Assembly (NCBI GenBank): GCA_014382645.1
Contig: JACNJI010000251.1
Location: 1-18,703 of the forward strand
DNA length: 18,703 nucleotides
Source: Verrucomicrobiota bacterium
GTDB lineage: Bacteria; Verrucomicrobiota; Verrucomicrobiia; Opitutales; Seribacteraceae
Direction of reading: 5' to 3'
The notes beneath the pieces were generated by a model. It was not told the DNA's origin and made no database searches. It saw only the letters and a list, made by a program, of their open reading frames with translations. Made by a program: the position numbers and the translations under genes. How positions within the stretch are numbered: the stretch's first letter is position 1; each line of letters starts with the position of its first letter. Below, piece by piece: positions 7,560 to 17,803 of this stretch.

Positions 7560-7613
7560 ATGGTTTCCTTTGTTGTTCATGCGTTTAAAAATTACTAGGT
7601 TACAAACCCTAAA

Positions 7614-10037
7614 ATGATACGTTTTTCCTCCATCCTTTTGCTTGCCGTGGCGTCCACCGGTTCAGCCGCCGAACCCTTTGAGGGTTTTCTCACCAAGCAC
7701 TGCGTGAGCTGTCATGGTCCCAAGAAGTCGAAGGGCGACTTGCGGCTGGATCAATTGTCGCGTGATTTCAAGTCCGGCGTGGATGGGCAACTCTGGGCCG
7801 AAGTGGTCGAGAAGATCAATGCCGGTGAAATGCCCCCCGAGGATGAACCGCGGCCAACCGCCGATGCAATCGGCAAGGTCATCGCCGAACTGGATCAGCG
7901 CATTCGAGAAGGTCGGGCGGCGCGGATGGCGGCGCGCCCGGCAGTGGCGCATTATCGCCTGAGCCGGAAGGAATATCAGAATACAGTCTATGACCTCCTG
8001 GGAGTCCGCTACGACCCGACCAAGCCGGGCGAACTGAATGAGGACACCCTGTGGCACGGCTATGAGCGAATCGGTTCGCAACTCTCGCTCTCGCCTTCGC
8101 ACGTCAACCGCTACTACCAAGCCGCGGAGATCGTGCTCGAGCGGGCTTTTCCCACCAAGGCCGCCGAGGCGCGAAAAGTACGCAAGACGGCAGCGGATTT
8201 GAGGTATGGGGGCGGGGAGAAACAAAAGGAGGCCCTCGCCCGGCTCGGTATCAAGCGGCCGTTGCGCTACCTCCATTTCCCAGGCCGAGTTCAACCGGCT
8301 CTATCCTCCAATTGGTTCGGCAAGACGGGCCCGGAACACAGCGGGCTCTACAAACTTCGCCTCCAAGCCAGCGGCATCCGTCCGCCCGGCGGCCAACCGG
8401 CCCACCTGAGTATCGGCAAGAAGACTAGTGAGGAGACCGTGGAGGGCCTGATCGAATTCGACGTCACGGCACCCGAAGACAGTCCGCAGGTCTATGAGAT
8501 GGAGGTGTTTTTGGAAATGCCAACGGGGTTGCACTTTGCCGTGGTCGCCACGGACGTGATCGACCGGAGAGGGGGCGCGGCTTTCCGCAACGCGCTCTCC
8601 AGCGGAAACGCTTATCTCTTCACGCACAGCAGCGAGACCCTTCTCCTCAACCCCAACGCCCCGCAGATGTTCGACGACAAGGGAAACGGCATCTTCTCCA
8701 CGGTAATCCTCGATTGGGTCGAGTGGGAAGGTCCGCTCGTATCGAAGGAGGAAAAAGCCAAAAGGGAAGGTATTGTCCCGGATGATAATGCCACGATCCA
8801 AACGGTGACCGATCACCTGCAACGCTTCGCCGAGCGGGCCTGGCGAAGGCAGGTAGGGAAAGACGAGCTGTCGGGCTACCTAAAATCCTACCAAGCTGAT
8901 CTTGATGCGGGAGAAAAAGCGGTCGATGCCTTCCGTACGGCCATGCTCAGGGTGCTGACTTCCCGAAACTTCATCTACCTGGTGGAAGGCGATCCGAAGG
9001 CCCGGAAACACTTGGACGACTGGGAGCTTGCCTCCCGGCTCTCGTACTTCCTCTGGAGTTCCATGCCCGACGATGGTCTCTTCGCTGCCGCCAAGGCCGG
9101 TAACCTGAAAGACGGTGAACTGAATAAGCAGGTAGACCGGATGATGACGGACGATCGGATCAACCGCTTCATCGACGACTTTTCGCGTCAATGGTTGCAA
9201 CTGCACAAGGTGGGAATGTTTCCACCGGATAAAAAGCTCTACCCCACCTACGATGACTGGCTCGAGACCAGTATGCGCAACGAACCGGTTGAGTTTTTCC
9301 GGGAATTACTAAGCAATAACCTTCCCATTGAATCCCTGCTTGATTCGGATTGGACGATGGCCAACGCCCGCCTCAGCGACTTCTACGGATTGCCCGAACC
9401 GAAGAAGGGCGATTTCCAGCGCGTTTCGCTCAAGCCCGAAGACAACCGAGGGGGACTGCTCACCATGGGAGGAGTTCTCGGACTGACCTCGGACGGTACG
9501 CGCCACCGCCCGGTACACCGCGGGGTATGGCTAAGCGAAACCATCTTCAACAAAACCCCGCCCGCCCCACCGGCCAACGTCGACCCGATCGAACCCGTCC
9601 CTCCGCAAGGAGATAAGATCACCATCCGCCAACGCATCGAAGCCCACACCAAAGATCCCAATTGCGCCGCCTGCCACAAGACGATCGATCCGCTGGGCTT
9701 GGCCTTCGACCAGTATGATGCCATCGGACAGTGGAGAACCCGCGAACTCGTACCCACCGGGAAAGGAGAGAATCCCCCGGTCGATGCCTCGGGAACCTTA
9801 CCGGACGGACGAACCTTCAAGGGTTCCGTGGAGTTCAAAAGATTGCTGTTCGATGATCGGGACCGCTTTGCCCGTGCTTTTATCGAGCACCTTTGCACCT
9901 ATGCCCTGCGACGCGTTCTCACCGTTGACGACAAGGATGACATCTCAGTCATCGAAGAAGAGGCAAAGAAAAAGAATTATCAGATTAAAGATATGATCCG
10001 TGCAGTGGCCGTCTCCGACCTCCTCCGCAAACGCTAG
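7614..10037 (+). CDS. secreted DUF1587/1595/1592/1588/1585 cytochrome-c-motif protein (copy A)
   Basis: An 807-residue secreted protein with a Sec signal peptide (to about Ala19, TGSAA/EPF). It has two haem-binding CXXCH motifs: CVSCH at 30-34 in a planctomycete cytochrome-c-like domain, with MPP as possible axial Met region ([11 protein letters not shown]), and CAACH at 684-688. Domains in order: cytochrome-like (20-95), DUF1587 ([18 protein letters not shown], from ~116), a beta-rich middle (about 240-345) that may bind a ligand, DUF1595 ([15 protein letters not shown], ~400-465), DUF1592 ([15 protein letters not shown], ~470-600), DUF1588 ([20 protein letters not shown] to the second CXXCH and [12 protein letters not shown]) and DUF1585 at the C-terminus ([11 protein letters not shown]). 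The family is thought to be an envelope redox protein of unknown substrate. It is paired with DUF1552 28 bases downstream. Copy B at 15371 is a close paralogue with the same order. Confidence 0.93.
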   Translation: MIRFSSILLLAVASTGSAAEPFEGFLTKHCVSCHGPKKSKGDLRLDQLSRDFKSGVDGQLWAEVVEKINAGEMPPEDEPRPTADAIGKVIAELDQRIREGRAARMAARPAVAHYRLSRKEYQNTVYDLLGVRYDPTKPGELNEDTLWHGYERIGSQLSLSPSHVNRYYQAAEIVLERAFPTKAAEARKVRKTAADLRYGGGEKQKEALARLGIKRPLRYLHFPGRVQPALSSNWFGKTGPEHSGLYKLRLQASGIRPPGGQPAHLSIGKKTSEETVEGLIEFDVTAPEDSPQVYEMEVFLEMPTGLHFAVVATDVIDRRGGAAFRNALSSGNAYLFTHSSETLLLNPNAPQMFDDKGNGIFSTVILDWVEWEGPLVSKEEKAKREGIVPDDNATIQTVTDHLQRFAERAWRRQVGKDELSGYLKSYQADLDAGEKAVDAFRTAMLRVLTSRNFIYLVEGDPKARKHLDDWELASRLSYFLWSSMPDDGLFAAAKAGNLKDGELNKQVDRMMTDDRINRFIDDFSRQWLQLHKVGMFPPDKKLYPTYDDWLETSMRNEPVEFFRELLSNNLPIESLLDSDWTMANARLSDFYGLPEPKKGDFQRVSLKPEDNRGGLLTMGGVLGLTSDGTRHRPVHRGVWLSETIFNKTPPAPPANVDPIEPVPPQGDKITIRQRIEAHTKDPNCAACHKTIDPLGLAFDQYDAIGQWRTRELVPTGKGENPPVDASGTLPDGRTFKGSVEFKRLLFDDRDRFARAFIEHLCTYALRRVLTVDDKDDISVIEEEAKKKNYQIKDMIRAVAVSDLLRKR

Positions 10038-10053
10038 AATTTAAAAACATAAA

Positions 10054-10058
10054 AAGGA
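10054..10058 (+). promoter_or_regulatory. ribosome-binding site for DUF1552 copy A
   Basis: AAGGA within an A-rich stretch lies seven bases before the ATG at 10066. This is one of the few clear Shine-Dalgarno-like sites in the window and fixes the start. Confidence 0.6.
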
Positions 10059-10065
10059 AAAGAAC

Positions 10066-11418
10066 ATGAATTACTTATCACAATCCTGGTTGATCAATCG
10101 CCGCCATGCCCTCCGGGCCATGGGTACCTGTATCGCACTGCCCATGCTCGAATGCATGACTCCGCTCAAAGCGGCCGAAAAGGTTTCCACACCGAAACGG
10201 AGCGCTTTTATCTACCTCGCCAACGGTGTCCATTCCCTCAATTACCAGATCACTGAGCCGGGCAAAGAGTACGAATTCTCCCAATCACTCAAACCTTTGG
10301 AGAAACATCGTAACGCCATCACGCCGGTCAGCGGCCTTCATCATCCCGGCAGCCTCGGGCATCACCACAACTGCATTAACGTCTTTTTGACAGGAGGGAA
10401 AATCGGGGCCGCTCACCGTAACACCATCTCGGTGGACCAAAAAATGGCCGAAATAACCGGCCAACACACCCGCCACCCCTCCCTTGAAGTTGCCCTGACT
10501 CAGGGTTCTCTGGCCTGGACTGCGGACGGTGTTCAACTGCCCGCCATGCGGCAGTGCAGCCAAATCTTCGCTTCCCTTTTCGAGGAACCCAAAGGGGGGA
10601 TTGATGCCCAGCGCAAAAGACTTCGTCGCAAGGCAAGCGTATTGGATGACAACCTGGAAGAGGTTCGTCGATTGGAGAAAAAAATGGGGAAGGCGGACAA
10701 GGGTCGCATGGATCAGTACCTCACCTCGGTGCGCGAAGCGGAAATCCGTACGCGTCGGGCGGACGACTGGCTCGACACCCCTCTACCCAAAATTTCCGAT
10801 TCCGACCGTAAGCGCACCAACCGTAAAGTCACCAAAGCCCAGGCGGGGGATTACTTCCGTACCGTTTATGACCTCATGGTTCTCGCCTTTCAAACCGACG
10901 TCACTCGGGTCGCAACCTTCAGCCTGGGAGGAGAAGGAGATGCCTTCGCCATACCCGAGATCGGCATCACCGAGTCCCGCCACCAACTTAGTCACCACGG
11001 GGGCGATGAGGGCTATATGGAAAAGCTGACGAACTACGATACTTTCGCCATCGAACAATACAGCTACTTCCTTTCCCGTTTGGAAGAAACCAAGGACCTA
11101 AGCGGAAAGTCTCTGCTCGGGTCAACCATGTCTCTTTTCGGCAGCGGTATGTCCTACGGCCACAGTCACGGAAATGCCAACCTGCCCCTCGTTTTTGCCG
11201 GTGGTTCAGACTTGGGCTTGAAGCACGGAAGTCACCTTGATTTCAATCAGGGTCATTTCGACGGTTACACCCTCGACAAACCGGGTGACCACTATCGACT
11301 TTGCAGCCGCCCGGTCAATTCCGATGCCCACATGAGCAACCTGCTTCTTCTCATGGCCCAACAGATGGGAGTGGAGACGGAACAATTTGGCGACAGCAAC
11401 CAAGTCATCGCAATATGA
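10066..11418 (+). CDS. Tat-exported DUF1552 protein (copy A)
   Basis: A 450-residue DUF1552 protein, function unknown, found throughout PVC genomes immediately after DUF1592-type cytochrome genes, which is the arrangement here. The N-terminus [20 protein letters not shown] holds a Tat twin-arginine motif (residues 12-13) and hydrophobic stretch, giving a periplasmic location. Family features are the stretch [12 protein letters not shown], the histidine-rich segment [27 protein letters not shown], the charged helix [20 protein letters not shown], and near the C-terminus [20 protein letters not shown]. The clustered histidines suggest metal binding, but that is inference. The stop codon TGA overlaps the next gene's ATG as ATGA (11415-11418), so expression of the first tandem paralogue is coupled to this gene. 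Copy B at 17804 shares most of these segments. Confidence 0.92.
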   Translation: MNYLSQSWLINRRHALRAMGTCIALPMLECMTPLKAAEKVSTPKRSAFIYLANGVHSLNYQITEPGKEYEFSQSLKPLEKHRNAITPVSGLHHPGSLGHHHNCINVFLTGGKIGAAHRNTISVDQKMAEITGQHTRHPSLEVALTQGSLAWTADGVQLPAMRQCSQIFASLFEEPKGGIDAQRKRLRRKASVLDDNLEEVRRLEKKMGKADKGRMDQYLTSVREAEIRTRRADDWLDTPLPKISDSDRKRTNRKVTKAQAGDYFRTVYDLMVLAFQTDVTRVATFSLGGEGDAFAIPEIGITESRHQLSHHGGDEGYMEKLTNYDTFAIEQYSYFLSRLEETKDLSGKSLLGSTMSLFGSGMSYGHSHGNANLPLVFAGGSDLGLKHGSHLDFNQGHFDGYTLDKPGDHYRLCSRPVNSDAHMSNLLLLMAQQMGVETEQFGDSNQVIAI

Positions 11419-12695
11419 TCCGAAAATATCTGGTTTGGCTTGCTTTTGCCTTTGTTTTCGAGACCTCCGTCTTTGCATCGGTCGTAGAGAAAAGTGAACC
11501 GTTCCGCCCCGAAACGGGGAAATTTCCACCGATTGAAAAAGCCCATGCCTATCGGGGAGAACTTATCTTCGTGGACCACCCCAACCGGCGCGGAAGCATC
11601 CGCGTGGAGGGAACGGGGAAATTTTACCGGAATGACCCCCACCCTTTCGCCCTGCTTCCCTACGGCATGGTCCGTTACCACGATGCTCCCGCCGATCTTC
11701 GCGACGTCCCGCTTGGCACGGTGATGCATGCCCATGGGTTTTTACCACCCGACCCCAAAACCTCTTCCGTTCCCGTACTCCCTCCCAACAATAAAGATAA
11801 GGATGCCGGACACTACCGGGGAACCGGTATTTTCCCATCTGAAAATCATATTCTTCTACTCGAAGATGAACCCAGTCATTGCAGACGAAACGGTTTGGTG
11901 TGGAAACTCCAGGAAGTGAAGCTAAACAATCTCGTTGGCACGATCGTGGCCAGTCGACAACCCATAGACGGTGAGAAAACGAAAGTTGAGCCCAAAACCA
12001 TGACCTTCGATGCCGCCACCCGTATTTGGCGGGGACGCGAATCAATCCGCATCTCGGATCTGATCGAGGAGAAAGCATGGCCTGAAAATGGAAAGAAGGA
12101 TCTAAGTGACCAACCTGTCCTTTTGGGTATAACCTGGAAACCCGCACCTGGGGATGGACTAAGCGGTGCCTTTACCAGTTTTCATGTCTCGGATATTTGG
12201 CTGGATGATCAGTCCATTGAACACGCTGCCTATTTCCTGACCCAGAAGAACAACAGTTTCATCCGTACCCGCTGGATGCCCGCCTATGTGAATGAGGTAA
12301 AGTACGGAAAGTTTGGTCAGGCCACAGCGACTCTCACCCTTTTTGGAGGGATGGATCAGGCACTGTACGACGATTTCAAAAAAGATATTGGCGGACAGAT
12401 AAACGGTGCGGAAAATACATTGAAACACACCGCTAGCCACTACGGCCCTGGTCACATGGCATCGGGTGGAAAGATTGTTCAAGTCACCAAACAGGAAAGC
12501 AACATTCCATTGGGCAGCAGTGGCATTCAAGTCGATTTCAAGACCGACCAGATTATCGAAGCCATTCGTCCCGGACGGGTCGTTCGCATCCGTCCGGACA
12601 GTTGGCCGAAGTCTCAAATCCCCAGGGAGGAATACCTCTTCAACAATAGCCCGGAGAACCGCTTCCCGACTCCGGATATCTTTCCAAAATACTGA
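11415..12695 (+). CDS. secreted protein of unrecognised family, tandem paralogue 1
   Basis: A 426-residue protein I cannot assign to a named family. The ATG at 11415 overlaps the DUF1552 stop as ATGA; an in-frame ATG at 11301 would add 38 residues inside DUF1552 and remove the signal peptide, so it is rejected. The signal peptide is [21 protein letters not shown], cleaved near Ala21. The mature part begins [19 protein letters not shown], followed by beta-rich blocks: [45 protein letters not shown] (Asp151-Cys156), [11 protein letters not shown] (199-208), [52 protein letters not shown] and the fixed end [10 protein letters not shown]. The alternating short strands and glycines suggest small OB-like barrels (inference). 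It has two paralogues directly downstream and lies between two DUF1592/DUF1552 modules. Confidence 0.85.
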   Translation: MIRKYLVWLAFAFVFETSVFASVVEKSEPFRPETGKFPPIEKAHAYRGELIFVDHPNRRGSIRVEGTGKFYRNDPHPFALLPYGMVRYHDAPADLRDVPLGTVMHAHGFLPPDPKTSSVPVLPPNNKDKDAGHYRGTGIFPSENHILLLEDEPSHCRRNGLVWKLQEVKLNNLVGTIVASRQPIDGEKTKVEPKTMTFDAATRIWRGRESIRISDLIEEKAWPENGKKDLSDQPVLLGITWKPAPGDGLSGAFTSFHVSDIWLDDQSIEHAAYFLTQKNNSFIRTRWMPAYVNEVKYGKFGQATATLTLFGGMDQALYDDFKKDIGGQINGAENTLKHTASHYGPGHMASGGKIVQVTKQESNIPLGSSGIQVDFKTDQIIEAIRPGRVVRIRPDSWPKSQIPREEYLFNNSPENRFPTPDIFPKY

Positions 12696-12715
12696 TTCGA
12701 GGGACTTCCACCCTT

Positions 12716-13987
12716 ATGAAACGATTCCCCATCCGATGGATTGCCACACTACACCTCGGCATTTTCTCCATCGTTTGCAAGGCGCCTGCCGAACAAGATA
12801 CCTTCCGACCCGAGGCTGGAAAGTTTCCACCTATGGAAAAGGCTCATTCCTACCAAGGCGAGCTCACTTTTGTGGATCATGCCAACCGTCGCGGCAGTAT
12901 ACGCATCGACGGGAACGGTAAGTTTCGATTTACCGACCCGTCCCCCTTTGCCCTACTCCCCTACGGTTTGGTCCGTTACCAGGGAGCTCCGGCCGATCTT
13001 CGGGATATCCCTTTGGGTACGGTGATGCACGTAAAAGCCTTTCTTCCACCCGACCCCAAGATATCAGCCGTACCGGTCTTACCCACCGACACCCGGCTAA
13101 AAAAATACGGCAATGCAGGAACAGGCGTGGCACCGGCTGAGAACTACGTTTACATACTTGAAGACGAGCCAAGCCATTGCAAACGCCTCGGATTGGTCTG
13201 GAAACTTCAGGAAGTGGAGCTGAAGGAAAAAGCCGGCATGATCGTCGCACGCAGGGAGCCCAAAGCAGGCATAGGGCAGATTCATGAGGAAACCTTTTCC
13301 GTCGACGCAACCACCCGTTTTTGGCGGGGACGGGAACGACTATGTATCACCGATCTCATGAACGAAAAAACCTGGCCAAAAAACGGGGAAAAAGATCTCA
13401 ATGACCAAACGGTCTTTCTTGGCATTACCTGGAAACCCACCCCGGGCGGTGTCTTCAAACGCTTTCACGTCAGCGACATCTGGCTGGATGAACTTGCCAT
13501 GGAACGGGCCGCTCAAATCCAAAACGAAACCCACAAGGCATTTATCAGGAGCCGTTGGATGCCAGGCTGGGTGGACAAGGTCGAATACGGCAAGTTTGGA
13601 CGGGCCAAAGTTACCGTTACCCTATTCGGTGGCATGGATGACTCCTTATACACCGATTTCAAAAAAGGGGGAAAGGCCATGCTTGCCTCCTCGGAAAACA
13701 CCTTGAAACATTGGGCGGGAGGGACTGCAGGCACTGCCCAGATGGCAAGCAGGGGGATTTTAATAGAGGTTTCAAAAACCGATAAAAGAGGATCCCCCGG
13801 AAGCAGTGGTATTGAGGTAAGTCTCGAGACCAACCTCGTAACGGAAGGCTTTAGACCCGGAAAAGTAATAAGAATCCGTCCCGAAAGTTGGCCGCTACTG
13901 GAAGTACCCCGGGAAGAATACATCCACCACACCAGGGACGGAATCGAAAAACGTTTCCCAACCCCGGACATCTTTCCGAAATACTAG
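12716..13987 (+). CDS. secreted protein of unrecognised family, tandem paralogue 2
   Basis: A 423-residue paralogue of the preceding gene, 20 bases downstream. The signal peptide (MKRFPIRWIATLHLGIFSIV, cleaved around residues 22-25) differs in sequence from that of paralogue 1 but the mature protein is collinear: [118 protein letters not shown] and [10 protein letters not shown]. Cys21 is not in a good lipobox (SIVC), so lipidation is unlikely. It resembles paralogue 3 more than paralogue 1 in the FIRSRWMP and GGMDDSLY regions. No convincing ribosome-binding site precedes the ATG; the closest G-rich sequence, GAGGGA, is about 12 bases away. Intact frame, function unknown. Confidence 0.85.
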   Translation: MKRFPIRWIATLHLGIFSIVCKAPAEQDTFRPEAGKFPPMEKAHSYQGELTFVDHANRRGSIRIDGNGKFRFTDPSPFALLPYGLVRYQGAPADLRDIPLGTVMHVKAFLPPDPKISAVPVLPTDTRLKKYGNAGTGVAPAENYVYILEDEPSHCKRLGLVWKLQEVELKEKAGMIVARREPKAGIGQIHEETFSVDATTRFWRGRERLCITDLMNEKTWPKNGEKDLNDQTVFLGITWKPTPGGVFKRFHVSDIWLDELAMERAAQIQNETHKAFIRSRWMPGWVDKVEYGKFGRAKVTVTLFGGMDDSLYTDFKKGGKAMLASSENTLKHWAGGTAGTAQMASRGILIEVSKTDKRGSPGSSGIEVSLETNLVTEGFRPGKVIRIRPESWPLLEVPREEYIHHTRDGIEKRFPTPDIFPKY

Positions 13988-14006
13988 ACCGACGGAATCC
14001 ATCCTT

Positions 14007-15265
14007 ATGAAACTAAACTTTGCCCGATGGGTCTCTACACTACACCTAGTCCTGTTCATACTCGTCTCCAATGCACGCCCCGAGGAACAACCGTTCCGGC
14101 CGGAGACGGGAAAATTCCCTCCCCTTGAAAAGGCACATTCCTACCGTGGAGAACTTGTTTTCGTGGACCATGCCAACCGTCGCGGCAGCATCCGCATACA
14201 AGGTGAAGGCATGTACTTTCGAAACAAGCCGCACCCCTTCGCCATGTTACCCTACGGGATCATTCGCTACCACAATGCTCCTGCCCAACTCCGCGACATT
14301 CCATTGGGCACCGTGCTGCACGTACGGGCTTTTCTCCCTCCTGATCCCAAGCTCTCCGCCGTACCCGTGTTGCCAATCAACAACCGCAACAAGACCGCCG
14401 GCTATAGTGGCAAAGGCATCGCCCCGGCCGAAAACCACGTGATTCTTCTTGAAGACGAAGCAAGCCACTGCCTGCGAGAGGGCAAAGTATGGGAGCTGAA
14501 GGAGGTGAATATCAAAGACGGCGCCGGCAAAATCATAGCCCGACGAGAATCCAAGAACAGCGGAACCAAGGCTGAAGAGGAAACGATGACCTTCGATGCC
14601 GCCACCCGCATATGGCGAGGCCTGGAGAAGCTTCAAGTGGCTGACCTCGTCCACGAAGGCACTTGGCCTGAGAGCGGAAAGAAATCCCTCAAAGACCAGG
14701 CGGTCCTGCTCGGCATCACCTGGAGGCCCACGCCGGACGGTGTCTTTACCCGCTTTCACGTCTCCGACGTCTGGCTCGACGACGTTTCGATTCAACGGGC
14801 CGCCCGCAACCAGACCGAGACGCACAAGGCGTTCATCCGGAGCCGCTGGATGCCTGCCTTTGTTGATGCCATAGAGTATGGTAAATTTGGCACTGCCACC
14901 GTTACCGCCACCCTCTTCGGCGGCATGGATGATTCCCTCTACGCCGACTTCAAGAAGGACGTTTCCGCAATGATGAATCCCGTCGAGAACACCTTGAAAC
15001 ACACCCACGGGGCGGCCCCGGCCATATGGCCTGCAGAGGCCCAATCCTTGAGGTCACAAGGCTCGAAGGCGATGCTCCGCTTGGCAGCAGCGGTATCCGG
15101 ATTCGATTCAAGACCGACCTGATCATCGAAGGCATCCGTCCCGGACGGGTTGTCCGTATCTGTCCAGGAAGCTGGCCACAGGTCCAAATACCACGTGAGG
15201 AATACCTCGGAGGAAACAAGCCTGAAGAACGCTTTCCTACTCCTGCCATCTTTCCGAAGTATTGA
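14007..15265 (+). pseudogene. secreted protein of unrecognised family, tandem paralogue 3, interrupted by one frameshift
   Basis: The gene starts at ATG 14007, 19 bases after paralogue 2, with a signal peptide (MKLNFARWVSTLHLVLFILV, cleaved near Ala23) and all family blocks to GGMDDSLY and ENTLKHTH. After about 15008 this frame leaves the family and stops at 15120-15122, giving 371 residues. Family sequence resumes in the frame one base back: [28 protein letters not shown] and FPTPAIFPKY, stopping at 15263-15265. The break maps to about 15003-15017, a GC-rich stretch with GGGG and CCCC runs, and matches loss of one base. With one base restored the protein would be about 419 residues, like its neighbours. 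The downstream half is still well conserved, so the break is recent, a sequencing error or, less likely, a -1 recoding site; no canonical X-XXY-YYZ heptamer is present. Confidence 0.8.
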
Positions 15266-15370
15266 GTCCTCGTCAATTGTGACAGCTATTCAATGAGCCC
15301 AAAAAAGAATTCTCTAAGAACATTCATATAACATTTGAATCAAGAACCTTTTGAAAATATAAATTTCAGT
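15266..15370 (+). other. AT-rich spacer before the second DUF1592/DUF1552 module
   Basis: About 105 bases, clearly richer in A and T than the flanking genes. It holds the inverted repeat GTCAATTGTGAC (15272-15283, four-base arms) and a promoter candidate at its right end. No hairpin followed by a T run is visible, so there is no obvious terminator after the third paralogue. Confidence 0.6.
15335..15363 (+). promoter_or_regulatory. candidate promoter of the second DUF1592/DUF1552 module
   Basis: TTGAAT (15335-15340) and TATAAA (15358-15363) are separated by 17 bases and match sigma70 -35 and -10 consensus at four and five positions. The expected start of transcription, about seven bases past the -10, is near 15370, directly before the ATG at 15371, which would make the mRNA leaderless or nearly so. 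A second -10-like TATAAC at 15327-15332 would give a leader of about 30 bases but has no -35 partner. Confidence 0.35.
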
Positions 15371-17797
15371 ATGCTTAGAGCCATAATTTTGATGATTTCA
15401 CTGCCGATTACTTTGCTATCGGCCAACAAATCATTTGAAGGTTTCCTCAACGACCATTGCATCAGTTGCCACGGCCCAAAGAAGGAAAAAGGTGACTTGC
15501 GCATCGACAAGCTTTCGCGGGATTTCAAGGTGGGCGCGGACGGACATCTCTGGGCGGAGATCGTGGAACGGATCAATGCCGGGGAAATGCCCCCGAAAAA
15601 AGAACCCCGACCGACCGAAAGCGAGATCGCATCGGTCATTGGCCAGCTTGACACCAGAATTAGCGAAGGCCGTGCCGCCCGTATGGCCGCCCGACCACCG
15701 GTCGCCCACTATAGGCTCAGCCGCAAGGAATACCGGAATACGGTCCACGATCTCCTGGGCGTCCGCTACGATCCCACGAAACCAGGTGAGTTGAACGCGG
15801 ATCCGCTTTGGCACGGTTTCGAGCGCATCGGCTCCCTGCTTACACTTTCACCCTCGCATGTCGAACGGTACTACAAGGCCGCCGAAACCGTACTAGCACG
15901 GGCCTTTCCGCTCAAGCCGGTCGAAGCCAAGAAAGTCAGAATGACGGCAGCGGACATTCACTATAATGGAGGTAAGCAGCAACAAAAGTACCTCGATCAA
16001 TTCGGTATCAAGAGGCCCTTGCGTGCCTTGATTTTCCCAGGGCGACTGCAACAAGCCTTCAGGCATAATTGGTTTGGAAGAACCGGCCCCGAGCACAGCG
16101 GGCTTTATCGGGCAAAAATGCAAGTCAGTGGCATTCGTCCCAAAGGTGGCCAAGTCGCTCACTTGAGAATTGGCAAGAGGACTTTTGAGGCGGCCAACGA
16201 GGGACTTTTGGAACTCGATGTCATGGGCCCCGAAGACAAGCCGGAAATCCTCAAATTCGAAGTGTTCTTGGAGATGCCCGCCAGCCTGGACTTCAACCTT
16301 ATTGCATCCGACATCATCGATCGGCGCAAGGGGGCTCATTACCGAAACGCCTTTTCCAGCACCAGCTACATATTCACCCACAGCAGCGAAACCACCCTGC
16401 TCAACCCGATCGCTCCCAAGATGTTCGACGAGGAGGGGGACGGCATCTTCTCCTTCGTCCTGCTGGACTGGATCGAATGGGAAGGACCAATCGTAAGCGA
16501 GTCCGAGAAGGCAACCCGCAATGGATTGCTCCCTGAAAACAACGCAACAAGTACGGAAGTCGCTCAACTGTTGAAAAATTTCGCTGAACGGGCTTGGCGC
16601 CGCCCAGTGAAGATCAACGAACTGCAACCCTATCTTCGTTCCTATGAGGAAGAACGAAAGCTTGGGGAAAAGGTCTTCGACGCTTATCAGGTGGCCCTGC
16701 TCGGGATGTTGACTTCACGGAACTTCACCTACCTCGTGGAAGGGGACGTCAAAGCCCGCGAAAGACTCAATGACTGGGAACTGGCCTCCCGCCTTTCCTA
16801 TTTCCTCTGGAGTTCCATGCCGGATCCATCGCTCTTTAATACGGCAAAAGAGAGCAAACTGACTAGTGACAAAAAAGCCCTCGCGGCACATGTAGACCGG
16901 ATGCTCGCCGATTCCAAGATCGAGCGGTTCATCGAGGACTTTCCCCGCCAATGGCTTCAGCTCCACAAGCTCGGGATGTTTCCGCCCGATCTGAAACTCT
17001 ATCCGGACTACGAAGTCTGGCTGGAGGCCAGCATGCGAGAGGAAGTGGTTCAATATTTTGACGAAGTCTTCCGTCAAAACCTAGCCATCGACTCTTTTCT
17101 TCAATCCGACTGGACGATGGCCAACCCTCGCCTGTGCGACTTCTATGGATTCCCCGAACCGAACAAGGGAGGCTTTCAGCGGGTTGCCCTCCGCCCCGAA
17201 GACAACCGTGGCGGACTTCTCACCACGGGGGCGATCCTTGGGCTTACTTCCGATGGCACGCGACATCGCCCCGTGCACCGTGGAGTCTGGGTCAGCGAGA
17301 CCATCTTCGGCAAAACCCCGCCTCCACCTCCCGCCAACGTCGACCCGATCGAACCGAACCCGCCGGACAGCCCCAAGGCGACCATTAGACAAAAGCTGGA
17401 AGCTCACGCCCATAACCCGAACTGCGCTGCCTGTCACAAAAACATCGACCCCCTCGGCTTGGCCTTCGACCAGTTTGATGCCATCGGCCAATGGCGCACC
17501 CACGAGCGCGTAGAAAAGGGCACGGGGTCCAACCCGCCGGTCAACCCAGGCGGTAAGATGCCGGACGGAAGAACATTCAGCGATGCCAGCGAGTTCAAGA
17601 ACCTGCTCATCGAGGACCGTGACCGCTTTCTCAAAGCCTTCGTCGAGCACCTTTGCACCTATGCCCTTCGCCGGGTCCTTACCATCGATGACCGAGAAGA
17701 CATTCATTCCATCGTTGAAGAAGCGAAACGAACGAACTACAAACTTAAGGACATCGTCCGGGCCGTGGCCCTGTCCGAATTCATCCAAAAACGCTAA
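15371..17797 (+). CDS. secreted DUF1587/1595/1592/1588/1585 cytochrome-c-motif protein (copy B)
   Basis: An 808-residue paralogue of the protein at 7614, collinear throughout. I chose the ATG at 15371 because it places a Sec signal peptide ([18 protein letters not shown]) exactly as in copy A; the TTG at 15335 would add 12 polar residues in front of it. Haem motifs are CISCH at 30-34 and CAACH at 685-689. DUF1587 starts with [21 protein letters not shown]1595 is [18 protein letters not shown]1592 [17 protein letters not shown]1588 [20 protein letters not shown] and DUF1585 [15 protein letters not shown]. Identity to copy A is high in the termini and lower in the beta-rich middle (about 240-345) and around residues 385-450, which suggests different ligands for a shared redox scaffold (inference). 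It has its own candidate promoter and precedes its DUF1552 partner by six bases. Confidence 0.93.
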   Translation: MLRAIILMISLPITLLSANKSFEGFLNDHCISCHGPKKEKGDLRIDKLSRDFKVGADGHLWAEIVERINAGEMPPKKEPRPTESEIASVIGQLDTRISEGRAARMAARPPVAHYRLSRKEYRNTVHDLLGVRYDPTKPGELNADPLWHGFERIGSLLTLSPSHVERYYKAAETVLARAFPLKPVEAKKVRMTAADIHYNGGKQQQKYLDQFGIKRPLRALIFPGRLQQAFRHNWFGRTGPEHSGLYRAKMQVSGIRPKGGQVAHLRIGKRTFEAANEGLLELDVMGPEDKPEILKFEVFLEMPASLDFNLIASDIIDRRKGAHYRNAFSSTSYIFTHSSETTLLNPIAPKMFDEEGDGIFSFVLLDWIEWEGPIVSESEKATRNGLLPENNATSTEVAQLLKNFAERAWRRPVKINELQPYLRSYEEERKLGEKVFDAYQVALLGMLTSRNFTYLVEGDVKARERLNDWELASRLSYFLWSSMPDPSLFNTAKESKLTSDKKALAAHVDRMLADSKIERFIEDFPRQWLQLHKLGMFPPDLKLYPDYEVWLEASMREEVVQYFDEVFRQNLAIDSFLQSDWTMANPRLCDFYGFPEPNKGGFQRVALRPEDNRGGLLTTGAILGLTSDGTRHRPVHRGVWVSETIFGKTPPPPPANVDPIEPNPPDSPKATIRQKLEAHAHNPNCAACHKNIDPLGLAFDQFDAIGQWRTHERVEKGTGSNPPVNPGGKMPDGRTFSDASEFKNLLIEDRDRFLKAFVEHLCTYALRRVLTIDDREDIHSIVEEAKRTNYKLKDIVRAVALSEFIQKR

Positions 17798-17803
17798 GCA
17801 ATC

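Noticed and set aside
11301..11414. Upstream in-frame ATG for the first tandem paralogue
   Set aside because: It lies inside the DUF1552 gene, adds 38 non-family residues and would bury the signal peptide that all three paralogues carry at the ATGA start.
15000..15026. Programmed -1 frameshift producing a full-length third paralogue
   Set aside because: The direction of the shift fits, but no in-frame X-XXY-YYZ slippery heptamer is present in the overlap, and the intact neighbours need no shift; a one-base loss or sequencing error is simpler.
15335..15370. TTG start 12 codons upstream for the second DUF1592-type gene
   Set aside because: It would place a polar stretch before the signal peptide and overlaps a promoter-like sequence; the ATG at 15371 aligns with copy A.
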